Shown: positions 8,102-16,043, counted from the stretch's first letter. The stretch: DNA of 32,161 bases from an uncultured Lachnospiraceae bacterium (GCA_910586095.1 CAJUHQ010000025.1:1-32161); one strand, 5' to 3'. Notes: a model not told the origin generated them from the sequence alone. A program made the numbers and translations.

Positions 8102-9155
8102 CTGTATACAACCCAATCAACTTGTCTAAAAGCTCTGCAAAGGACAAGCCGATTCCTTTCATCATATTAGGATAGCGACTATGGGATGTGAAGCCAGGTA
8201 TTGTATTGACTTCATTAAATAAAATATTTCCTTCTGGTGTCAAAAACATATCCACTCTAGCAAATCCAGAACATCCCAGTACTCTATATATAGTCACCGC
8301 TGTGTTTTGTATTTGTCTTTCTAGTTGTGCATCAATTCGGGCAGGCATATGAATCGCAGATGTCTTTAACGTATATTTTTCTGTATAGTCAAAAAAACCC
8401 TCTGACAACTCAATTTCGTCCACACGTCCAACTAAAAGTGTATCACTGCCCGCTTCTCCTAATATGGCACACCCTACCTCAAAGCCATCAATCGCTTGCT
8501 CCACAATGACTTCGTCATCATGCTCAAAAGCCGTCATAACCGCAGTATATAAATCCTGATTTTTATAAACCTTTGTGATACCAAAAGAAGATCCTGCGCG
8601 AACTGGTTTGACAAAAAGAGGATATGACAATTGACTCTTAATTTTCTCTAGTGCTGTCTCTTGACAAAAACGTCGAAAAGTCACTGACTGAGGAACTTGT
8701 ATGCCTGCTTCATGGACAAGTCTATGTGCTCTGTCCTTGTCCATACACAACGCAGATGCAAGCGTACCACACCCAACAATGGGTATACCTACCAGTTCAA
8801 AAATTCCCTGCACAGTTCCATCCTCTCCATTTTTGCCATGCAAAATAGGAAACACCAAATCCAATTCAGTAAAAATATATTGTCCCTTTACAAGCTTCAA
8901 AAAACCTTTTTGAGAACGATTAGGATAGATAGCAACCAAGCATAATTCATCGCTTTCTTCGCACCAAGTACCATCTACAATTTTCTGATACTCGCCTGTA
9001 TAGTAGTACCATACACCTTCTCTTGTAATGCCAATTGGAAACACTTCATACTTTGTTGTATTGATATTTTTCAGTACAGAATACACAGACTGCAATGATA
9101 CCTCATATTCTGTAGAGTTTCCTCCAAAAATCACTGCGATTTTCTTCTTTCGCAT
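8094..9155 (-). CDS. vanG: VanG-type D-alanine-D-serine ligase
   Basis: This ATP-grasp ligase of 353 residues (VanG is about 349) joins D-Ala to D-Ser for peptidoglycan precursors. Seen in the sequence: IAVIFGGNSTEYEVSLQS at residues 6-23, HGKNGEDGTVQG at 106-117, the ATP-grasp loop PVRAGSSFGITKV at 184-196, and NEVNTIPGFTSHSRYPN at 314-330. Residues 259-261 are EKY, the signature of D-Ser-specific ligases (VanC/E/G/L), where D-Ala-D-Ala ligases have AKY. The whole chain resembles VanG closely from memory. ATG 9155 is used because ATGAGG lies six bases upstream; a longer frame would run back through a hairpin. The racemase gene follows with an overlap. No vanXY, vanW or vanRS is present in the window. 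Confidence 0.93.
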   Translation of the reverse strand: MRKKKIAVIFGGNSTEYEVSLQSVYSVLKNINTTKYEVFPIGITREGVWYYYTGEYQKIVDGTWCEESDELCLVAIYPNRSQKGFLKLVKGQYIFTELDLVFPILHGKNGEDGTVQGIFELVGIPIVGCGTLASALCMDKDRAHRLVHEAGIQVPQSVTFRRFCQETALEKIKSQLSYPLFVKPVRAGSSFGITKVYKNQDLYTAVMTAFEHDDEVIVEQAIDGFEVGCAILGEAGSDTLLVGRVDEIELSEGFFDYTEKYTLKTSAIHMPARIDAQLERQIQNTAVTIYRVLGCSGFARVDMFLTPEGNILFNEVNTIPGFTSHSRYPNMMKGIGLSFAELLDKLIGLYTDE

Positions 9156-9170
9156 ATTTTGCCTCATTTC

Positions 9171-9251
9171 TGCGCTGCCTTCTGCGCATGACGAGTTTGT
9201 GCAAGCAGCGCGCAGCACAAATCTCGCGATTGAAAATTTTAATTTTCAATC
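9171..9251. repeat. Two palindromes in the leader of the vanG-like gene
   Basis: A perfect 11-bp inverted repeat with a 2-nt centre lies at 9228-9251 (gattgaaaatt / aattttcaatc). Next to it, gcgctgc at about 9172-9178 pairs with gcagcgc at about 9205-9211. Both lie between the likely promoter region and the vanG start. They could act as an operator or an RNA structure in the leader; the sequence does not tell which. Confidence 0.55.
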
Positions 9252-9340
9252 TTGCACCTCTTTCTTTTGAAATTTAGTAAAATATAAAACGTTCTGTGTT
9301 ATTTACACCACGTCAAACTATATACTAAAATGCATCTACC

Positions 9341-9395
9341 AAAAATACTCTTGCACTAGTATGAACAATAGTATACCAGCAGCAAGAGTATTTTT
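9341..9395. terminator. Strong terminator hairpin after the AAA+ gene
   Basis: A perfect 14-bp inverted repeat (aaaaatactcttgc at 9341-9354 with gcaagagtattttt at 9382-9395) has A-rich and T-rich flanks on both sides, so it could work in either direction. It lies 56 bases past the stop codon of the AAA+ gene and separates it from the vanG-like gene. Confidence 0.88.
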
Positions 9396-9450
9396 GTTTG
9401 TGATCTTCCTTAAAACTTTCTTGTTTTTTTCTATCGAATTTCTTACGATT

Positions 9451-10560
9451 TTATGACAAAATATAGTGAACTTCCTTTTCTCTTGTCTTTTGGATTGCTA
9501 GATAATCGGGAACCAGTTTTTTTACTCGCTCCACTAACTCCTTCTCATAGTCCTCATCATAAGAAATTGTAAGCTTATTAGCTGGTACAATGATTTGATT
9601 GCCTATTCTGTCATATGTACAATTTTGTACATAAAACTTCACACACAATATTTCATTATAATTATCCTCAGCAAAATCTACTGTCACCTCTTCCTCATCA
9701 AAAAAATTTAAATTGAATCCATTCACTGTCATTGCGGGACCATTTTTAAAATGCAAAATCAAATTATATCGCTCCTGCATCATGTTAATAATGTTTAAAT
9801 CTTGTATCGCCTTTCTAAAACTTTCCCCGCTGTTGATTTCAAATGCAATCGCTCTTAGACAATCATAATTTAAATCCACCTTTCGCGAAAATTCTATAAT
9901 ATACTTAATTTCTCCATAGTATTGTTTATCCAGCTTATCTGTTAAATAAATCTGTATTTCCTCCGCCGACGGACACTCAAACCGAAAATGATAATGAAAA
10001 CGTCCAGGTCTATTGATAATATAATCATTCAGTTTTCTGATATCATTGCAGGTGATGACAAAAAGCTTCTTTCCTTGTGATATGCCATCAAATAAACTAA
10101 GAAGAGATGCCTGTGGTTCCATCTCTCCCTCGAGTGCATTGATCTCTCCAAAAGTCTTATCAAATTCATCAAAAAGCACTAAAATCTCCTGATCGATTGC
10201 CTCTATATAGGTTGCTATTCCTGGTATATATCTATCTACCACAATCATTGGAATGTCCTTTTTTATTGCTTCTACAGATAGTAACTTTGCAAAAAGAGAC
10301 TTTCCTATCCCTTTATGACCACTAAGAATCACTCCTAAATTGCGATCAAACTTTTCATATGTTTGTAACACCTTGTTGACTTTTTCGAGATGGTGACCAT
10401 ATATTTTATCCTCCTTCACTTCGATCTGAACATACTCCTCCAAATAGAAACCATCCATCTTGCCAAATCTTACAACATACGCTTTAGCAGGCAATGCGTC
10501 ATATGTTTTTACCATATCACTATAAATTTCCACCTTTGTTCCCATTTTGATTGCTTTCAT
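9451..10560 (-). CDS. AAA+ family ATPase of unknown role
   Basis: The ATG at 10560 has a near-perfect AAAGGAGG seven bases upstream; a longer frame to 10644 lacks this. The 369-residue product has Walker A GHKGIGKS (81-88), Walker B ILVLFDEFD (126-134), sensor-1 region VITCND (168-173) and the arginine-containing RPGRFH (184-189), all as in classical AAA ATPases that remodel proteins. The N-terminal 70 residues and the C-terminal 150 residues (acidic, with NFFDEEEVTVDF near 275) are not recognised. It stands alone between two terminators, so its partner cannot be read from context. Similar stand-alone AAA proteins occur in phages and in the genomes of their hosts, which is one possible origin. 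Confidence 0.87.
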   Translation of the reverse strand: MKAIKMGTKVEIYSDMVKTYDALPAKAYVVRFGKMDGFYLEEYVQIEVKEDKIYGHHLEKVNKVLQTYEKFDRNLGVILSGHKGIGKSLFAKLLSVEAIKKDIPMIVVDRYIPGIATYIEAIDQEILVLFDEFDKTFGEINALEGEMEPQASLLSLFDGISQGKKLFVITCNDIRKLNDYIINRPGRFHYHFRFECPSAEEIQIYLTDKLDKQYYGEIKYIIEFSRKVDLNYDCLRAIAFEINSGESFRKAIQDLNIINMMQERYNLILHFKNGPAMTVNGFNLNFFDEEEVTVDFAEDNYNEILCVKFYVQNCTYDRIGNQIIVPANKLTISYDEDYEKELVERVKKLVPDYLAIQKTREKEVHYILS

Positions 10561-10610
10561 GTAATTTCCTCCTTTTGTCTTAGATGCAATATTTTCTTTG
10601 CGCCAACAAC

Positions 10611-10653
10611 AAAAATCCTCTAATTGGCACAAACAACGTGTCAATCAGAGGAT
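10611..10653 (-). terminator. Terminator of the LeuCD operon
   Basis: On the minus strand ATCCTC-TGATTG-ACAC pairs with GTGCCAATTAGAGGAT around a 7-nt loop, followed by TTTTTGTTGTT (plus-strand aacaacaaaaa ending at 10615). It lies about 80 bases beyond the stop of the last LeuC-like gene. Confidence 0.85.
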
Positions 10654-10731
10654 ATATTATTTTGGTCTATTTGTCATTGGAGAAATGGTCCCACACAAAC
10701 GTTCGAATTTAAGTGATAAAAGCCTCTATTT

Positions 10732-11976
10732 TTATTCTGGAACTACAATTTTACCAGCTATCGCACAGGCAGCGGCTGTTCTAGGTGATGCAAGATAAAT
10801 ACCAACTTTAGATGTTCCCATTCGCCCTAGGAAATTCCGATTGTTTGTTGCTACTACTGTCTCATGATCTGTCAAAATCCCTCCTGTCCTGCCACAGCAA
10901 AGCCCACAACTTGGATGCGTCACAATCGCTCCTGCTTGTGTCAATACTTCCATTGTGCCATTTTCTATGGCCTGCCTGTATATTTTGCGGCTCGCAGGTG
11001 TGACAATCAACTTCACAAATGGAGCTACATGTTTGCCGCGCACTATTTCGGCTGCTGCCATTAAATCCTCAAGTCTGCCGTTTGTACAAGAGCCAATAAA
11101 CACTTGATCGATTTCTTTTCCCACAAGTTCTGATACAGGCTTTATTTTATCAACATTGGAAGGACATGCCATCACAGGCACAAAATCCTCTGCCTGATAA
11201 TGCAAAACTTGACAATACTGTGCATCTGTATCGCCAACTAACTCTCTCTCCTTCTGTGTAAGAGTCATCTCACAATATGCCGCTGTCTTTTCGTCTGGCG
11301 CAAACAACGCACATTTTGCACCGGCTTCCACTGCCATATTAGACATAGACATTCTTGAGGCTACAGACATTTGTTCTATCGTATCTCCTGTAAACTCCAA
11401 TGCCTTATAAGTTGCGCCATCAGCTCCAAGATCTCCAATCAATTTCAAAATAATATCTTTTGCCATCACATTCGCTGGAAGCTTACCTGTAATGTGAATC
11501 TTAATTGTCTCCGGCACACGAATCCACAAAGTACCCGTCCCTAGGATACTAGCCATCTCTGTATAGCCAATCCCTGATGAAAAAGCACCCACACAACCAT
11601 ATGTAGTTGTATGACTATCTGTTCCAAATACAATATTACCTGGTTTGACATAGCCTGCTTCTGTCATTAACTGATGGCAGATACCATCAGAACGGTGAAC
11701 ATGCTTCATGTCATATTTCGCAGCAAACGCATTTCCCTCGCGAAAATGTCTGGTATCATCCACTTGGCTTGCAGGTACTAGATGATCGTAGATCAATACC
11801 GCTTTATCTGTATCCCATATTTTTGTGAATCCCATCTCCTCAAACTTTGCAGCCACAAATGGAATAAAAATATCATGAATCATCACGCGATCCACATTCA
11901 CTGTCACAATATCACCAGGATGTACTACCCTCCCGACATTGTTTCTCACAATCTTTTCTATAATCGTTTCGCCCAT
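10732..11976 (-). CDS. 3-isopropylmalate dehydratase-like large subunit, pair 2
   Basis: This is an aconitase-family hydro-lyase large subunit of 414 residues, the size of the LeuC2/homoaconitase (HACN) group. It binds a [4Fe-4S] cluster through Cys297 (IGSCTNGR), Cys357 and Cys360 (HPSCGLCCG). The motif GTDSHTTTYG (118-127) binds substrate. With its small subunit it should isomerise an alpha-hydroxy dicarboxylic acid by dehydration and rehydration, as 3-isopropylmalate dehydratase does in leucine synthesis. The ATG at 11976 has GGAGG eight bases upstream; a GTG one codon earlier is possible. It is the last gene of a four-gene operon D-C-D-C. The presence of a second complete pair means the exact substrate of this copy is uncertain, so no gene symbol is given. 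Confidence 0.9.
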   Translation of the reverse strand: MGETIIEKIVRNNVGRVVHPGDIVTVNVDRVMIHDIFIPFVAAKFEEMGFTKIWDTDKAVLIYDHLVPASQVDDTRHFREGNAFAAKYDMKHVHRSDGICHQLMTEAGYVKPGNIVFGTDSHTTTYGCVGAFSSGIGYTEMASILGTGTLWIRVPETIKIHITGKLPANVMAKDIILKLIGDLGADGATYKALEFTGDTIEQMSVASRMSMSNMAVEAGAKCALFAPDEKTAAYCEMTLTQKERELVGDTDAQYCQVLHYQAEDFVPVMACPSNVDKIKPVSELVGKEIDQVFIGSCTNGRLEDLMAAAEIVRGKHVAPFVKLIVTPASRKIYRQAIENGTMEVLTQAGAIVTHPSCGLCCGRTGGILTDHETVVATNNRNFLGRMGTSKVGIYLASPRTAAACAIAGKIVVPE

Positions 11977-12006
11977 CACAATTCCCTCCTACTTTTCTAT
12001 GGCTAC

Positions 12007-12498
12007 TTAGCATACTCCATTTTTCTTTTGCATGGCCTTTACTAACCCGCCTGCCTCAATAATCTCTACCAGATTTTGTGGAAGAGATGTAATGGGATAT
12101 TGATTGTCGTTATGTTCTATGTATGCGTTAATCGTAACTGTAACCATATCCCCCTCGCACACTGCATCGCGTAACTGGTCATTTTCTATCAACAACAATC
12201 CATTGTTGATTGCATTGCGAAAGAAAATACGTGCATATGATTTTGCAATCACACACTGTATACCGAGCGCTTTAATAATCTCTGGTGCCTGTTCCCTAGA
12301 TGAACCGCAACCGAAATTTTTTCCTGCCACTAGAATATCTCCTTTTTGGATCTGTGCTGCAAGTTCTGGACGAAGCGGTGAAAAAGCATAAGGTGTCATG
12401 TCCTCAACAGTTTTTAATGCCAAATATTCGGTTGGAATAATGATATCTGTGTCAATGTCATCTCCAAGAACCCATACTTTACCACTAAATTTTTCCAT
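12007..12498 (-). CDS. 3-isopropylmalate dehydratase-like small subunit, pair 2
   Basis: The 163-residue product is a LeuD-type swivelling domain: DDIDTDIIIPTEYLAL near residues 13-28 and the active-site loop FGCGSSREQAPE near 62-73. It completes the active site of the large subunit encoded downstream (12007 to 11976, 30-base gap). The specificity loop reads YLAL (25-28). As I recall, this loop is YLVY/YLVM in isopropylmalate enzymes and YLRT in methanogen homoaconitase, so YLAL fits neither exactly and the substrate is open. GGGAGG lies nine bases before the ATG. Confidence 0.9.
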   Translation of the reverse strand: MEKFSGKVWVLGDDIDTDIIIPTEYLALKTVEDMTPYAFSPLRPELAAQIQKGDILVAGKNFGCGSSREQAPEIIKALGIQCVIAKSYARIFFRNAINNGLLLIENDQLRDAVCEGDMVTVTINAYIEHNDNQYPITSLPQNLVEIIEAGGLVKAMQKKNGVC

Positions 12499-12543
12499 AT
12501 CTATACCCTCCCATACAATTGGTAACTCCTTACTTTATATCTT

Positions 12544-13794
12544 CTACGCAATCTGATCTGCTGTCGTAATCTCACCTTTAATAGCGGATGCTGTAACAGT
12601 TGCCGCGTTGGCCAGATACACAAAAGAATCCTTATGTCCTGCACGCCCCTTAAAATTGCGCGTTCCTGTACTGATGAGCACTTCATTTTCACCAATAACC
12701 CCTTGACAACTTCCCCAACAAACACTACAGTTGGGATTCATCACAATAGCCCCCGCTTCCATAAATGTATCTATAATTCCTTCTACAAGAGCTTGCTTAT
12801 AGACTTCTGCACTTGCTGGAACCACCAAAAAGCGCACTAGAGGATGTACTTTTTTGCCACGAATCAAATCTGCTCCTACCCGCAAATCCTCGATTCGTCC
12901 ATTGTTACAGGACCCCAGAAACGCCTCATCAATATGAATACCTATACATTCCTTTGCGTCAACCACACTATCCACAAAATGCGGTTTTGCTACAATCGGA
13001 TTAATCGTAGACAGATCAATCTCATATACCTTTGCAAATTGGGCATCCTCATCACTCTTAAAAATATGCTTAGGCTCTCGGCCGTGCTCTTTTAAATACG
13101 TCAAAGTAATCTCGTCAACATCCATCAGCGCTGTCTTTGCACCTGCTTCCACACACAGATTACAGATTGCAATTCGATCACTCATACAAAGTGTTTGTAA
13201 TCCCTCTCCCCCAAATTCCATCGCCATATAATTGGCCCCATTTGCACCAATCATTCCAATAATAGAAAGTATAAGGTCCCGTGCATACACGCCATCTTTG
13301 AGCTTTCCTGTCAATTCAAAGCGCAGTGTTTCAGGCACTAAAAGCCATGATTTTCCTGTGACCATAGCATACAAATAATCTGTACAGCCAACACCTGTAC
13401 CAAATGCGCCGACTGCGCCATATGCACAAGTATGACTATCCGCACCAAATATTAGTTCACCGCTTGTCACATGGTTTTCCATCATGACTTGGTGGCATAC
13501 TCCTGCACCTTCATAAAATTTGATATTGTGTTCTCTTGCAAAATCACGCATTTTTTTGTGTGATGCTGCTGTCTTTACACTGTCACAAGGAACATTGTGA
13601 TCCATAATCCACACCAGTTTGTTCACATCTGCAATGTGTGGATTTTGAAGTTGATGATACATATCAATAGTAAGATGCGTCGTTCCATCATTGCTCATCA
13701 GACGATCTAGCTCTACAGTGTGAATATCACCTGGCTTTACTGTCTCTACGTTTGCCGCCGCTGCAATAATTTTCTCTGCCATTGTCATTCCCAT
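12544..13794 (-). CDS. leuC: 3-isopropylmalate dehydratase large subunit, pair 1
   Basis: The 416-residue product is a second aconitase-family large subunit of the LeuC2/HACN group. Cluster ligands are Cys296 (LGSCNNGR), Cys356 and Cys359 (NPNCSVCWG); GADSHTCAYG (117-126) is the substrate motif. It differs clearly from the other large subunit, for example GSCNNGR versus GSCTNGR and NPNCSVCW versus HPSCGLCC, so the duplication is old. It starts three bases after the stop of its small-subunit gene, with AGGAAAAG upstream of the ATG; an ATG two codons downstream is possible. I infer 3-isopropylmalate as substrate because the paired small subunit has the loop closest to isopropylmalate enzymes, but leuA and leuB are not in the window. 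Confidence 0.88.
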   Translation of the reverse strand: MGMTMAEKIIAAAANVETVKPGDIHTVELDRLMSNDGTTHLTIDMYHQLQNPHIADVNKLVWIMDHNVPCDSVKTAASHKKMRDFAREHNIKFYEGAGVCHQVMMENHVTSGELIFGADSHTCAYGAVGAFGTGVGCTDYLYAMVTGKSWLLVPETLRFELTGKLKDGVYARDLILSIIGMIGANGANYMAMEFGGEGLQTLCMSDRIAICNLCVEAGAKTALMDVDEITLTYLKEHGREPKHIFKSDEDAQFAKVYEIDLSTINPIVAKPHFVDSVVDAKECIGIHIDEAFLGSCNNGRIEDLRVGADLIRGKKVHPLVRFLVVPASAEVYKQALVEGIIDTFMEAGAIVMNPNCSVCWGSCQGVIGENEVLISTGTRNFKGRAGHKDSFVYLANAATVTASAIKGEITTADQIA

Positions 13795-13797
13795 CTT

Positions 13798-14277
13798 CTA
13801 CTTTTCCTCCTCTTTGTTTAAGGATGCAATTAACCCACCCTGATCTAAAATTCCCTGCATATATTCTGGTAATCTTGTACATTCATATTCCTTGTCATTT
13901 ACGCGCACTACTCCTTCTTGCATAAAAAGTTCCATCTCCTCACCTGTCTGCACATTGTCGTGTAACTCCTTGCAAACAATTACTGGAAGTCCGATATTAA
14001 TCGCATTTCTATAAAAAATACGCGCAAACGACTTTGCCACAACAGCTTTGACTCCCAATGCTTTTAATACACTTGGCGCCTGTTCTCTAGAGGAACCACA
14101 ACCAAAATTTTCTGATGCCACTACATAATCTCCTGGTTGCACATTTGCTGCAAAGTCCGAATCCAAAGACTCAAAAGTATGTACTTTCATCTCATCAATT
14201 GTAGGATAGATAATATACTGCGATGCAATAATCTGGTCTGTATCTACATCCTGTCCAAACTTAAATATTTTTCCCAT
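13798..14277 (-). CDS. leuD: 3-isopropylmalate dehydratase small subunit, pair 1
   Basis: This is the first gene of the four-gene D-C-D-C operon. The 159-residue product has the LeuD features GQDVDTDQIIASQYIIY (8-24) and FGCGSSREQAPS (near 55-66). Its loop YIIY (21-24) resembles the YLVY seen in isopropylmalate dehydratase small subunits. GGAGG is eight bases before the ATG. The leader upstream carries a TATAAT box and a perfect inverted repeat, so the operon is probably controlled at initiation by a repressor binding just after the start site. I see no T-box or other known leucine-responsive RNA in the roughly 100-nt leader. Confidence 0.88.
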   Translation of the reverse strand: MGKIFKFGQDVDTDQIIASQYIIYPTIDEMKVHTFESLDSDFAANVQPGDYVVASENFGCGSSREQAPSVLKALGVKAVVAKSFARIFYRNAINIGLPVIVCKELHDNVQTGEEMELFMQEGVVRVNDKEYECTRLPEYMQGILDQGGLIASLNKEEEK

Positions 14278-14341
14278 CTATATTTCCTCCATATAATTAT
14301 TAAAGCCCAAAATGCTTTTATAGCTAACAATACTACGCAAA

Positions 14342-14370
14342 TGTGAATTTGGTCATAGCTCAAATTCACA
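14342..14370. promoter_or_regulatory. Inverted-repeat operator candidate in the LeuDC leader
   Basis: A perfect 10-bp inverted repeat (tgtgaatttg at 14342-14351, caaattcaca at 14361-14370) with a 9-nt spacer lies just downstream of the operon's -10 box. The place and symmetry suit binding of a dimeric repressor. There is no T-run on either side, so it is not a terminator. Confidence 0.6.
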
Positions 14371-14388
14371 CTGTCACAACTATGCTTT

Positions 14389-14417
14389 ATTATATCTGAT
14401 ATCTATACGTTTGAAAA
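14389..14417 (-). promoter_or_regulatory. Promoter of the LeuDC operon
   Basis: On the minus strand TATAAT (14389-14394) is preceded by a 17-nt spacer and TTTTCA, a weak -35 box with four of six consensus positions. Transcription would start near 14382, giving a leader of about 105 nt before the first small-subunit gene. Confidence 0.6.
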
Positions 14418-14537
14418 CCTTTTCTTCTAAAAAATATCCATGAAACTACAAAAGCTGCTATAATAAATGTACATCATGTAATTCCTGATTGTCATCGCAA
14501 GAAAACACAATTTCAAATGGTAAAACAATCATAAAAG

Positions 14538-14546
14538 TGTTACAAT
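14538..14546 (+). promoter_or_regulatory. Extended -10 box for the CobL-like gene
   Basis: TGTTACAAT (TG at 14538, TACAAT at 14541-14546) is an extended -10 element facing the divergent methyltransferase-like gene. No good -35 box is seen. It would give a leader of about 60 nt. Confidence 0.4.
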
Positions 14547-14610
14547 GAAAACATCTATAGATTTTCGAAACTCTTTTCAAGAGTACATATCAAAACAAAG
14601 GGGGCTGCCT

Positions 14611-15510
14611 ATGGAAAAACAAATCTTTACAAACGATATTATTTTAAGTTGGTTACACTATTACTCCCAGAATACGCCTATTGATCTAGAGCATGTCAAA
14701 ATTATTGACATCACAAAAAAGAACAAAAATATAATTCCCACTGTAGAAGCTCACAAAACGACATTAGTATTTACCAATGCGGGAATTGATGACATCTTTT
14801 ACCGTCTGTGGAATGTTGGGCTAGGAGAATGTGAAGTATGGTACAACGAAGGCTCTGAGCCTAAAGGGGAAATTTTGCACCACCAAATTAAGGATATGAT
14901 TAATCGTGGTATTAATGCCTCCGCTGGCATGCTTATTATCAATCCCAATGCAAGAAATACTTCACGCATTGGCCTGAGCAATGAAATGCTTCAGCGTGGC
15001 TCTATCCAATATGTAGGAAGCGAAATCCGTGCTATTATCTTAAGCAAAATGATGGTGGACCCACAAGATGACATCTGCGTAATTGGGGGTGAAAGTATTG
15101 CAATCGAAGCTGCACTCACCGCAGCAGAAGGCTCTGTGATTGCTGTTGAATACAGCAGAGCAGACCGCGCTACCCTAGAGGACAATGTATCCCATTTTGA
15201 TCTCCATAATATCAAAATTATAGATCATGTGGATGAAACAACAATGGCCGATTGTCCTGTTCCTTCTCTTGTATTTCTAGTAGCATCTGCTAGTACAGAA
15301 CAAGAGCTTTCGTGTCTTATCAAACTCAATCCCGAGCTGCGCGTTGTACTCTACACGTTGGATTTTAAGACCGCTGCCTCTATGCCTGATACTCTTCGTA
15401 CTCTGGGACTTGTGGACATTGAAACCATTCAAGTATCTGTTTCCAAACTAGGAAGTAACAATACATTTAAATCTGCCCCAGCACCGTGGATTATTACTGC
15501 AAGAGGATAA
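14611..15510 (+). CDS. CobL-like (truncated CbiE + CbiT) methyltransferase homologue
   Basis: The 299-residue product resembles the precorrin-6Y methylase CobL. Residues about 45-115 look like the second half of CbiE (TTLVFTNAGIDDIFYRL, then VGLGECEVWYNEG), and residues about 130-290 look like CbiT (VGSEIRAIILSKMMVDPQDD, then IEAALTAAEGSVIAVEY). The first ~100 residues of CbiE, with its SAM-binding GxGPG loop, are absent. The CbiT SAM loop, normally GAGTGS, reads GGESIA, so SAM binding is doubtful. No other cobalamin genes are nearby. ATG 14611 is chosen because AAAGGGGG lies shortly upstream; the ATG at 14545 lies in the promoter box and lacks a binding site. It may have been repurposed for another role, possibly linked to the divergent LeuDC operon. 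Confidence 0.75.
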   Translation: MEKQIFTNDIILSWLHYYSQNTPIDLEHVKIIDITKKNKNIIPTVEAHKTTLVFTNAGIDDIFYRLWNVGLGECEVWYNEGSEPKGEILHHQIKDMINRGINASAGMLIINPNARNTSRIGLSNEMLQRGSIQYVGSEIRAIILSKMMVDPQDDICVIGGESIAIEAALTAAEGSVIAVEYSRADRATLEDNVSHFDLHNIKIIDHVDETTMADCPVPSLVFLVASASTEQELSCLIKLNPELRVVLYTLDFKTAASMPDTLRTLGLVDIETIQVSVSKLGSNNTFKSAPAPWIITARG

Positions 15511-15528
15511 AAACTCAACCACTTAAAA

Positions 15529-15672
15529 TATACCAGCCATCAAATAGAAAAGGCTGTTGCAAAACTTGGTAATTCCACAATATATGGTTAAGATATCTTA
15601 GATATCCATCCCATATATTATGTGAATATGCCATTTTGCAACAACCCCTTCTATTTGATGGTGTATCTTATT
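15529..15672 (+). repeat. Large foldback element (MITE-like), possible terminator
   Basis: The arms 15538-15564 and 15634-15660 form an imperfect 27-bp inverted repeat: catcaaatagaa and tgttgcaaaa match perfectly around a 5-bp variable stretch. Inside, aatatatgg and ccatatatt pair again, so the whole 120 bp can fold into one long hairpin. A TTATTTTTT run follows at 15667-15675, so it could end the upstream CobL-like transcript. The TGTTGCAAAA ends look like IS terminal repeats, suggesting a miniature element with no transposase gene. Confidence 0.7.
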
Positions 15673-15675
15673 TTT

Positions 15676-16043
15676 TCCAATCGTCTGTTGTAATCAGGGC
15701 AATGTGATTTGAATATTAAAATTTACATTGGATTATTCCTCTCCCAACAAACTGTGTCGCACTTCTAAACAACTTGCACTTTTAACCCTATTTCTTACCT
15801 CCTCCCAAATCCTGATTGTTGAATTATTTAACGTCATTATCTTACTACAAACGTACACACAATTCCATTAAAATTTGCTTAACCTGCAATAAGTCTTTTG
15901 AAAGTTTATAGCTAAATTGTGTTATAATAAAAATTAACATGCTATAAAATACGTTATATTTATGCATTATAAATGAATAAATTGGCATTTTTATTCATTA
16001 AATATACTAGATTCAGGGGTAGTGCTTATCAAATTAATTGTAT
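15676..16043. other. Gene-free AT-rich stretch with a promoter-like box and hairpin
   Basis: No convincing gene is seen. TGTTATAAT at about 15920-15930 is a good extended -10 box on the plus strand with TTGAAA about 19 bases before it. A 10-bp hairpin lies at 15972-15999 (aatgaataaa / tttattcatt). A short structured RNA could start here and end at the hairpin near 16053-16087, but there is no direct proof. Confidence 0.3.

Noticed and set aside
8651..8945. Several overlapping plus-strand frames within the ligase gene
   Set aside because: They are antisense to a clear VanG-type gene and show no start signals.
9156..9218. A longer N-terminus for the VanG-like ligase
   Set aside because: It would run through a GC-rich hairpin, has no binding site, and adds residues not found in VanG; the ATG at 9155 has a good site.
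14278..14388. A T-box or other leucine riboswitch in the LeuDC leader
   Set aside because: The leader is only about 105 nt, has no conserved T-box motif, and shows no terminator/antiterminator pair.
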